Below are positions 17,787 to 25,609 of a stretch of DNA of 51,661 nt, in pieces. The position numbers and the translations under genes are program-made. A model generated the notes under the pieces. The model worked only from the letters and a program-made list of their open reading frames with translations. It had not been told where the DNA came from and searched no databases. Position 1 is the first letter of the stretch. Every line of letters starts with the position of its first letter. Origin of the DNA: Peptococcaceae bacterium (lineage in GTDB: Bacteria; Bacillota; Dehalobacteriia; UBA4068; JAAVYR01); NCBI GenBank assembly GCA_022791255.1, contig JAAVYR010000009.1, positions 1 to 51,661 of the forward strand, written 5' to 3'.

Positions 17787-19387
17787 TATTGAAACTTGAA
17801 ATAAATATCAATTTGCTGCTGTTTTACCCCGTTTATGTATTCCCCCTGGTGTACCTCAATGCGGTCGATGAGGGTGAAAAGCAAATCACTGTCTAAACTT
17901 TCTAAGTCTGTATATTGGTCGATTAACTCCTGAAATTGGCAAAACCGCTGTTGCAGATCTTCCTGGTTGTTTCGTTGTTTTTCTCTTGCCTGGTAGGCTG
18001 CCAGTTTCTTTTGGCAAGCGTTCTTTTCCTTTTGATACCGTTGTTGTAGCTGCTCAAATTGTTCCTTATCGATTGTGCCGTTGTATTTGTCGTCATATAA
18101 CTGTTCCAGCTTGTTGTTGATGACTTCCAGTTGCTTTTCTAATTCCTCTTGAGAAGAACTCCCTTGTGTTGCTGTTTCTGCAAGCATCTCTGCAAGTAGC
18201 CGCTGTTTTTCCGCTTTACTGAAATGGATTTGCTCTTGTAACGCTTTTAGCACTGCTTGATACAAGGTGTCGTAACCAATGGTGTGGTTGGTGCAGGCTT
18301 TCTTTCCGGCCAGCTTGTAGCCGCCACAGTTGAGATTGGCTGTTGTGCCCTTTTTCCTGGTTCCCACCGTAGACATGTTTTTGCTGCAGTCGGCGCATTT
18401 AGCAAGGCCGGAGAATAGATTGACGAAGCCCTTTTCCCGTTTCTGGGAGCGGCTTTGCAGCTTCTTTCGCACCGTATTCCAGGTCTCCTCACTGATTAAC
18501 GGCTCGTGGGTGTTTTGCACGGTAATCCACTCTGCTTTGGGCTTGGCGTAGGTAAACTTGCTTTTGAAGGTAGGCTTTGCCGTTTTACCCTGGACGGTGT
18601 GTCCGAGATACACCTCATTGCGGAGGATTTTGCTTACGGTCTGTCCCTGCCATTCCTTGGCAACAGTGAAACTGGTAGGGGGTAGGTGGGGATTTTTGGC
18701 GTAACGATATTGAGAAGGTGTAGGGTATGCTTTCTCATTGAGAATTGCTGCAATCTGCCGAGGGCTATGCCCTGCCGCAGCCAGAGCAAAGATTTCTTTG
18801 ACCATAGTGGCGGCTGTTTTATCAACAACTAAGTGATTTTTATTGGTAGGATCTTTGCTATAACCAAAAGGTGCAAAGGCGCCGATAAATTCCCCCTCTT
18901 GCATTTTAATGTCCAGAGCAGCGTGGATTTTCCCGGAAATGTCCGCCGCGTAAAGTTCGTTGACGAAGTTGTGCATGGGGGTAACAATGTTGTTGGTGTA
19001 AGTTCGCTGAGCGGTGTCGATGCCCTCGCTGACGGAGATGTAACGAACCCGGTGCAGGGGAAAATATTCGTCGATGAGCAGGTTGACTCGACCGCTGTTT
19101 CTGCCTAGACGAGATAAATCCTTGGTAAGTACCACATTGATTTTCCCAGTTTCGATATCCTCTTGCATTTGGCGGAAGGCGGGGCGGTCCATGGTGGTGC
19201 CGGAGTAGCCGTCGTCTACATATTCATCATGGATGAGCAGGTGGTTTTCGCGGGCGTAGCTTTGAAGGATTTTCCGCTGGGTCTCGATAGAGGCGCTTTC
19301 GCTGCCTTTGTCGTCTTCTTTCGAAAGGCGCATGTAGAGGGCGCAGGAGCTTGTCTTTGTTTGATACTGGGTTGATTTTGAGCTCAT
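17774..19387 (-). CDS. large serine recombinase (integrase of the element)
   Basis: This 537-residue protein has an N-terminal resolvase catalytic domain (YMRLSKED with catalytic S22; DLSRLGRN), a recombinase domain (about 165-290), a Cys-rich zinc ribbon (CADC ... NCGGYKLAGKKACTNH) and a C-terminal coiled coil rich in Glu, Gln and Lys. Length and domain order match LSRs of the TnpX/TndX kind found in Clostridia. AAGGAG eight bases ahead supports the ATG at 19387. The gene ends one base from the att core and is transcribed outward into the feoB 3' part. Confidence 0.93.
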   Translation of the reverse strand: MSSKSTQYQTKTSSCALYMRLSKEDDKGSESASIETQRKILQSYARENHLLIHDEYVDDGYSGTTMDRPAFRQMQEDIETGKINVVLTKDLSRLGRNSGRVNLLIDEYFPLHRVRYISVSEGIDTAQRTYTNNIVTPMHNFVNELYAADISGKIHAALDIKMQEGEFIGAFAPFGYSKDPTNKNHLVVDKTAATMVKEIFALAAAGHSPRQIAAILNEKAYPTPSQYRYAKNPHLPPTSFTVAKEWQGQTVSKILRNEVYLGHTVQGKTAKPTFKSKFTYAKPKAEWITVQNTHEPLISEETWNTVRKKLQSRSQKREKGFVNLFSGLAKCADCSKNMSTVGTRKKGTTANLNCGGYKLAGKKACTNHTIGYDTLYQAVLKALQEQIHFSKAEKQRLLAEMLAETATQGSSSQEELEKQLEVINNKLEQLYDDKYNGTIDKEQFEQLQQRYQKEKNACQKKLAAYQAREKQRNNQEDLQQRFCQFQELIDQYTDLESLDSDLLFTLIDRIEVHQGEYINGVKQQQIDIYFKFQYAPK

Positions 19388-19427
19388 GGTTTCTCCTTTC
19401 TGCCAAATCAACCCATTGTTTGCAGGA

Positions 19428-19580
19428 TTATTTTATCACCCGGGCTTGATTTGCTGCCAGTTGCCGCGCTTTTTTCCGCAAAAAGTCTTTCATAATGTTC
19501 TCTAATAAGGCGTCGCTGACAGAATGAAGATTGACGGTAAGTTGTTCTTTTGCTTTGGGGTTTTGCTCCTGATTTTTCAT
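19428..19580 (-). CDS. small 50-residue protein upstream of the large serine recombinase
   Basis: The ATG at 19580 has AAGGAGG ten bases upstream and the frame ends with TAA at 19428. The product starts MKNQEQNPKAKEQLTVNLHS and continues with a charged helical part (LLENIMKDFLRKKARQLA). It precedes the recombinase by 40 bases on the same strand. Small helical proteins occur beside recombinases of Tn4451-like elements (e.g. TnpW), and recombination directionality factors are also small. Neither identity is shown here. Confidence 0.65.
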   Translation of the reverse strand: MKNQEQNPKAKEQLTVNLHSVSDALLENIMKDFLRKKARQLAANQARVIK

Positions 19581-19666
19581 TCTGCCGCGCCTCCTTTTGC
19601 TTCAGTTTATGCAGGAGAGGCCTGTCCTATGAGGTTATCGTTTAAGTACATTTAGTGGGACATGGT

Positions 19667-19695
19667 TAGACAAAATTATTTCTCAATGATATAAT
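19667..19695 (+). promoter_or_regulatory. promoter of the DUF262 gene
   Basis: TAGACA (19667-19672) and TATAAT (19690-19695) have a 17-base spacer, about 65 bases before the start codon. Confidence 0.7.
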
Positions 19696-19760
19696 TTAAT
19701 TTATTAAGTCTGGTTGTTTATATAGAAATAGTAGATTTTATGATTGATAGGAGGCGCCCT

Positions 19761-21542
19761 ATGGGGAACGAGCTATTTAAAAATATTCCCAGTAAAGTTG
19801 AAGATTTGGTGAAGGGTGTGCGAATGGGGCGAATTGGGCTTCCTGATCTTCAGAGACCCTTTGTTTGGAAAGATAATAAAGTGCGTGAGTTGTTTGACTC
19901 TATGCTTAAGGGATACCCGATTGGTTATGTGATGCTATGGGAGTCGCCGATTGGCTATGAGAGTAAAACGAGCACAATTGGAGGTAATTCTAAAACTTAC
20001 GAGGACCCTAAAGAACTGGTCATTGATGGGCAACAGCGTCTGACTGCATTGGTAGCGGCCATGTATGGTATCAAAGTGAAGGATAAAAATTTTACGGATA
20101 GAGAAATTAAGATTTCTTATAATCCGCTAACTTGTGAATTTGCTGTCTGGTCTCAAGCTTATGAAAAAGATGCAGAATGGATTTCCCGAATTAGCGATGT
20201 TTTTCTTGCTAAAGAAAACAATACCATTAGTTCACTTCGCCGTAATTTTATAAAAGAGCTCAATGAGGGGCGCAGTAAGAAGGGGAGTTCATTGTTAACA
20301 GATGCGGAAGAAGATTTGATTGAAAGCAATATTAACAGATTGCTAAATCTTTCTGATTATGCGCTTCCTACCTTAGAAATTAGTTATGCGGCGGATGAGG
20401 AAGCTGTAGCGGATATTTTTGTTCGAGTGAATTCTGGTGGGCAAAGCCTAACAGAAAATAATTTTATACAGACCTTACTTTCTGTATATGATAATGAAAC
20501 CAGTGATAAAATTAACACTTTTGCTGCCAGTTCTCGGGTTCCGGCAAAAAATACTTCTTATAATACCCTGCTGGCTGTTGAACCTTCTCATCTTATTCGC
20601 ATGGCGGTAGGGGTTGGGTTTAAACGGGCGCGCCTCAAATATGCTTATATGTTATTGCGCGGTAAAAATCTGGAAACGGGGAAGTTTTCGGATGAGGTTC
20701 GACAAGAAAATCTCCAAATTTTCAAAGCTGCGCTAGATAAAGCCATGAACCTTAATAATTGGCATGAGTTTATCAATATTGTGGCAGAAGCTGGCTATGT
20801 TAGTGAGAAGTTGATTGCTTCGTCTAATGCGGTAGTATTCAGTTACATACTTTATTTGATTGCAAAATATGATTATAAACTAAGTGCGATGCAACTCAAA
20901 AAATGTATTAGTAAGTGGTTTTTTATGAGCACGATTACATATTTTTATACTGGTTCGGCCGAGTCTGAGGTGGAAAAACAATTTGCAGATTTGCGAGATG
21001 TTCATACTGCAGACGAGTTTGTTGCCTATCTTGACCAAGCCATTGCTACTCGTTTTACTGATGACTATTTTAATCTGACTCTTCCCAGTGAGCTAAACAG
21101 TTCTTCTGCCATTTCTCCTGCTTGGTATGGTTATGTAGCTGCGCAGATAGTGTTGGATACTCCTATACTGTTTAGTAATACTTTGGTTTCTAAGTATTTT
21201 GTCCTTGGGGCCAGCGGTACCAAAAATGCTATTGATAAGCATCATATTTTCCCCAAGAATTATTTGACAACGCTTGGATATCGCAGCGACCGTGAGCGTA
21301 ATCAAATAGCAAACTTTGCTTATATTGACTATGCTAGAAATATTGATATTTCGGATAGAGCACCTCAAGATTATGTTGCAGACTATCGGCAGCAACTTGG
21401 GGAAGAAGCCTATTGCAAGATTTGTGAAGAGCACGCTTTACCCGAAAATTTTGAGAGGATGGAGTATATGGAGTTTTTAAATCAGCGCCGTGTACTTATG
21501 GCTCAGGTTGTTCGGAAAGCATATGTTAGACTCTGTAAGTAA
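19761..21542 (+). CDS. DUF262/HNH protein, GmrSD-like type IV defence family
   Basis: This 593-residue protein has an N-terminal DUF262 (GmrS-like ParB/Srx fold) domain with LPDLQRPFVWK and the nucleotide-binding DGQQRLTAL. The C-terminal DUF1524-like HNH motif is DKHHIFPKNYL near residue 485. Fused proteins of this kind are linked to restriction of modified phage DNA. The ATG at 19761 is chosen over 19740 because GGAGG lies six bases before it. It has its own promoter and terminator and sits beside a type I restriction system in the same element. Confidence 0.85.
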   Translation: MGNELFKNIPSKVEDLVKGVRMGRIGLPDLQRPFVWKDNKVRELFDSMLKGYPIGYVMLWESPIGYESKTSTIGGNSKTYEDPKELVIDGQQRLTALVAAMYGIKVKDKNFTDREIKISYNPLTCEFAVWSQAYEKDAEWISRISDVFLAKENNTISSLRRNFIKELNEGRSKKGSSLLTDAEEDLIESNINRLLNLSDYALPTLEISYAADEEAVADIFVRVNSGGQSLTENNFIQTLLSVYDNETSDKINTFAASSRVPAKNTSYNTLLAVEPSHLIRMAVGVGFKRARLKYAYMLLRGKNLETGKFSDEVRQENLQIFKAALDKAMNLNNWHEFINIVAEAGYVSEKLIASSNAVVFSYILYLIAKYDYKLSAMQLKKCISKWFFMSTITYFYTGSAESEVEKQFADLRDVHTADEFVAYLDQAIATRFTDDYFNLTLPSELNSSSAISPAWYGYVAAQIVLDTPILFSNTLVSKYFVLGASGTKNAIDKHHIFPKNYLTTLGYRSDRERNQIANFAYIDYARNIDISDRAPQDYVADYRQQLGEEAYCKICEEHALPENFERMEYMEFLNQRRVLMAQVVRKAYVRLCK

Positions 21543-21605
21543 ATTTATGAAAGATAGAATTTTGATATTGTTTAGTTGCAAAAGATAAAAAAATGTATTT
21601 GTAAT

Positions 21606-21642
21606 AAAAGATGAAAACCCATGTTTTCATCTTTTATTTTTT
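21606..21642 (+). terminator. terminator of the DUF262 gene
   Basis: AAAAGATGAAAAC pairs with GTTTTCATCTTTT around CCAT and is followed by ATTTTTT. Confidence 0.88.
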
Positions 21643-21737
21643 GTACCATATTAAAAATCGAAGATTTTATTGTCTTATAGTGCTTTGCCTTTCTTATGCT
21701 TATGAAGAAGCATTTTGTGTTCCTGCAAGCATGGCAT

Positions 21738-22466
<729 letters not shown>

Positions 22467-22468
<2 letters not shown>

Positions 22469-22500
22469 GGTTGCAAGAAAGTTTACTTTCCTGCAACCCT
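22467..22500. repeat. left inverted site (IRL) and hairpin
   Basis: A near-perfect 34-base palindrome has arms AGGGTTGCA(A/G)GAAAGT and a central TT at 22483-22484. Its part 22478-22496 is the exact reverse complement of 22597-22615. It may also act as the terminator of the recombinase gene, although the T-run after it is poor. Confidence 0.8.
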
Positions 22501-22615
22501 ATTTGTACCTATATATTTTATATAGGATACCACATTTTTCAGCTTTTCTCAAGGTTTTCTTACAACATTTCCTTGAAAAATTGTACTTAATTGCATTTGC
22601 AGGAAAGTAAACTTT
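22478..22615. other. putative invertible promoter segment
   Basis: AAAGTTTACTTTCCTGCAA (22478-22496) and TTGCAGGAAAGTAAACTTT (22597-22615) are perfect inverted 19-mers flanking 100 bases. Each contains GAAAGT-NN-ACTTT with central TT or AA, so their dinucleotides are oppositely oriented, as inversion requires. Inside, on the minus strand, TTGAGA (22552-22547) and TATCCT (22529-22524) with a 17-base spacer and TGG extension form a promoter pointing left, away from the surface genes. Inversion would move its -10 to about 22564-22569, pointing right, with a leader of roughly 135 bases to the ATG at 22712. Confidence 0.65.
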
Positions 22616-22616
22616 T
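22597..22616. repeat. right inverted site (IRR)
   Basis: TTGCAGGAAAGTAAACTTT with central AA at 22609-22610 is the inverted partner of 22478-22496. Confidence 0.75.
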
Positions 22617-22711
22617 TTGTAGTTATGGGCAATCAAATGTAGGGCAAGATGATGACCGTAGATAAATGGACTCTGTGAGGCCAGATATATCGTCATAATG
22701 AGGTGAGAGGA

Positions 22712-25561
22712 ATGAAAAATACTTGTCTAAAAAAACAAATGATGGTGTTGTTGGTATCATTGTTGGTTGTTTTTTTATTTAGTACTGTTGCTTTTGGAAT
22801 AGAGACTTCTGGTACTTGTGGGGACAATGTAACTTGGAGTTTTGATGAAACAAGCGGTACGCTGACTATTAGTGGTAATGGAGAGATAGCAAATTTTCAA
22901 TATTCGCAAGCTGCCCCTTGGGTAGATATGAGAGATCGTATAACTACAGTTGTTATTGAGGAAGGGGTAACTAGCATTGGTAATGATGCATTTAGGAATT
23001 GTAATAATATTGCTACTGTTAAGATACCAAAAAGTATGTTGAGTTTGGGAAATTGGTCTTTTCCGTATTATCCGCAGTCTAGCATGAAAGATCTTCAATA
23101 TGCAGGGTCTATAGATGAATGGATGGCAATGGGTAATGGCGAGAACCATGGTGTTACTTGTGGTGATGGCGTAACTTATTATCCGTGTGGTGAAACTACT
23201 TACGGTTTTTTTGAGCGTTCTACTCGGACGCTGTATGTGAGAGGCAGTGGAGAGATAGGCGCGCATGGGGACTGGGAGGACATTAAAGAATTTACAAAAA
23301 AAATAAAAATTGAGAATGGTATAACTGATGTTGGTTATAGTGCTTTTAGTGCCTTTAAGGCTGTAACAGAAGTTGAAATACCTGACACTGTTGTTACAAT
23401 TGATGCAGGTGCGTTTCATGGGCTAGCTATTTCCCATATTACAATTCCTAGTTCTGTGAAGCATATTTATGGCTCAGACTATTGGTATACGGGGGCCTTT
23501 AAATCTTGCAGTCAGCTTGTAGATATTACCTTACCGGATGGCCTAATAACACTAGGAGATCATATTTTTGCAGAGTGTTATAATTTGCCATATGTTGATA
23601 TTCCTGCTAGCGTAACAGAAATCGGTCCCGCTGCATTTTTAGCATGCCGTAATTTAAATAACATTGTGCTTCCAGAAGGAATAGATAAAATTGCAGAGCG
23701 TACATTTCAATATTGTTATAAATTAGACCATATTGAGATACCAGAGAATGTGACCAGCATCGGAGGGAGTGCATTTCAAAAATGTACTAGTCTAACGAAT
23801 ATTGTTCTTCCAGAAAAGGTAGTGTCTATTGGTGGAGAGGCTTTCGATGGTTGTGAGGCATTACAAACAATAACCATTCCGAAAGCTATGGACCAAATCA
23901 GTTCTGACGCCTTTCTCGGCTGCGATAATCTGGATTTGGTCTATTATGATGGTACTGCTGCTGAGTGGAATAATATTCTGATTGCTGATGGCAATGAGCC
24001 TTTATTGCAGGCAGCAAGAAAATACAGTGATAGTACGGACTGTATAGTGATTTTCCATAAAAATAATGAAGAGCCTATTTCTTATCAGTGGGTTAATATA
24101 GGAGAGGCTGTAGAAGAACCGAATAAGCCTAAGCGAGCAGACTATGTTTTTCGAGGTTGGTATAGCGATAAAGAGCTGACAACAAAATATGATTTTAGCA
24201 CGCCCGTTACCAGTGATATCCGACTGTATGCCAAATGGGCTAGGAGCAGTGGGACCAGGCAATGTGGAGACGATGTGTGGTGGACTTTGCGGGATAATCA
24301 GTTGTCTATTAGTGGCAGTGGCGATATGTGGGATTATAACGATGTTGCGCCTGCGCCTTGGCGTGATTATGCCCCCGATATTGAGTCTGTGGTAATTGCT
24401 CCAGGGGTTACTAGTGTGGGAAGTTATGCCTTTGCGAGCTGTGCAAATTTGACCGATGTTAGTGTTCCAAAAGGGGTTTGTACCATTGGCGATGGAGCTT
24501 TTTCCGGTTGTTCTAGTCTGACAGAAATCGATTTACCGGAAGGTATTACCATGATTGGTTCTTTTGCCTTTTCTAATTGTGGTTTGATGGAGTTTGCTTT
24601 TCCGGAAGGGGTAACAAGTATTAATTTAGCTGCTCTTTGCGATTGCAGCAGTTTAAGACAAGTGACGATACCTGCCAGTGCAATTACTGCTTATACTGAG
24701 AGAAGCTTTGAAGATAGAGCATTTTTTTATAACTTTACTGGCTGCAGCAATTTGGAGCGGTTTATCGTAGCGCCGGGGAATACAAAATATATTTCCATCA
24801 ACGGTGTCTTGGTTTGTCAGCTTAAAGAGGCTGAAAGACTTTTGGTTTCTTGTCCTACTAAAAAGAAGGCAGTGGAAATTCCCTGTGATATAACAGATAT
24901 TTTTTATAGTGCATTTCGAAATTGTACGGATTTAGAAACCGTGTATTATGAGGGCACGGAAGACCAGTGGAGAGACATATATGTTGAAGAGGGGAATGAG
25001 TCGTTACTTAATGCAAATATGATTTATAACAGCCATATGCCGGAAGCCTCCCTTTCTGGTGCGATTATCAGCTGGAACAATCGAGACGATGCTGTTATTC
25101 GTCTTTATGACAGTGCGTTGACAGACGCTGTTATCAAGGCAGATACTGCTGGTGCGCAGGCTGTTTATTCTGCAGCGAAGGGAGGTGTGACCGCTGGTGG
25201 GGATGGTAAACACTTCCGACAAAGCTTTACCTTTGAAGGGGTAGGCTCAGGCAGCTATAAGTTGTTGGTTGCAAAACCCGGCAAATATGTGCCGCAAATC
25301 ATTGCTGTATCCGTAGAGGAAGGGGCGGTAGTGTTAGATGATATTACGCTTTGGCTCTATGGAGACCTGAACAATGATGGCAGGATAAATTCAAAAGATG
25401 TTACGCAGCTGTCTCGTTACACAGCTGGGAATTTAGGTCGGGTTAATAAATTAGATATGATTGGTGATGTAAACTCAGATGGCAGAGTAAATTCCAAGGA
25501 TGTTACCCAATTAAGCAAATATACAGCAGGAAATAGTTCCTCACTAGATAAAATCCAATAA
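22712..25561 (+). CDS. secreted BspA-like leucine-rich repeat protein with C-terminal dockerin
   Basis: This protein has about 949 residues: a signal peptide (1-30), then two blocks of LRR_5/BspA-type repeats (about 73-416 and 553-770; recurring FxNCxxLxxVxIPxxVxxIG). Between them lies an InlB B-repeat-like unit (RADYVFRGWYSDKELTTKYDF, about 443-510). The C-terminus is a dockerin at about 880-945: two calcium loops GDLNNDGRINSKDVTQLSRY and GDVNSDGRVNSKDVTQLSKY. The dockerin should dock to a cohesin, and the next gene encodes one. The ATG at 22712 follows GAGGTGAGAGGA; the longer frame from a GTG at 22703 is less likely. No fixed rightward promoter is evident between the invertible segment and this gene. 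Confidence 0.88.
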   Translation: MKNTCLKKQMMVLLVSLLVVFLFSTVAFGIETSGTCGDNVTWSFDETSGTLTISGNGEIANFQYSQAAPWVDMRDRITTVVIEEGVTSIGNDAFRNCNNIATVKIPKSMLSLGNWSFPYYPQSSMKDLQYAGSIDEWMAMGNGENHGVTCGDGVTYYPCGETTYGFFERSTRTLYVRGSGEIGAHGDWEDIKEFTKKIKIENGITDVGYSAFSAFKAVTEVEIPDTVVTIDAGAFHGLAISHITIPSSVKHIYGSDYWYTGAFKSCSQLVDITLPDGLITLGDHIFAECYNLPYVDIPASVTEIGPAAFLACRNLNNIVLPEGIDKIAERTFQYCYKLDHIEIPENVTSIGGSAFQKCTSLTNIVLPEKVVSIGGEAFDGCEALQTITIPKAMDQISSDAFLGCDNLDLVYYDGTAAEWNNILIADGNEPLLQAARKYSDSTDCIVIFHKNNEEPISYQWVNIGEAVEEPNKPKRADYVFRGWYSDKELTTKYDFSTPVTSDIRLYAKWARSSGTRQCGDDVWWTLRDNQLSISGSGDMWDYNDVAPAPWRDYAPDIESVVIAPGVTSVGSYAFASCANLTDVSVPKGVCTIGDGAFSGCSSLTEIDLPEGITMIGSFAFSNCGLMEFAFPEGVTSINLAALCDCSSLRQVTIPASAITAYTERSFEDRAFFYNFTGCSNLERFIVAPGNTKYISINGVLVCQLKEAERLLVSCPTKKKAVEIPCDITDIFYSAFRNCTDLETVYYEGTEDQWRDIYVEEGNESLLNANMIYNSHMPEASLSGAIISWNNRDDAVIRLYDSALTDAVIKADTAGAQAVYSAAKGGVTAGGDGKHFRQSFTFEGVGSGSYKLLVAKPGKYVPQIIAVSVEEGAVVLDDITLWLYGDLNNDGRINSKDVTQLSRYTAGNLGRVNKLDMIGDVNSDGRVNSKDVTQLSKYTAGNSSSLDKIQ

Positions 25562-25609
25562 CCTTTTTGAAATTTGTTTAAGTAATATTTACAACAAGGA
25601 GAGTCAATC

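Noticed and set aside
17773-17811. MIFISSFNTHPNN as the natural start of a separate permease gene
   Set aside because: Those codons come from the element end; the downstream protein is the C-terminal part of FeoB, and the missing N-part lies at the other side of the element.
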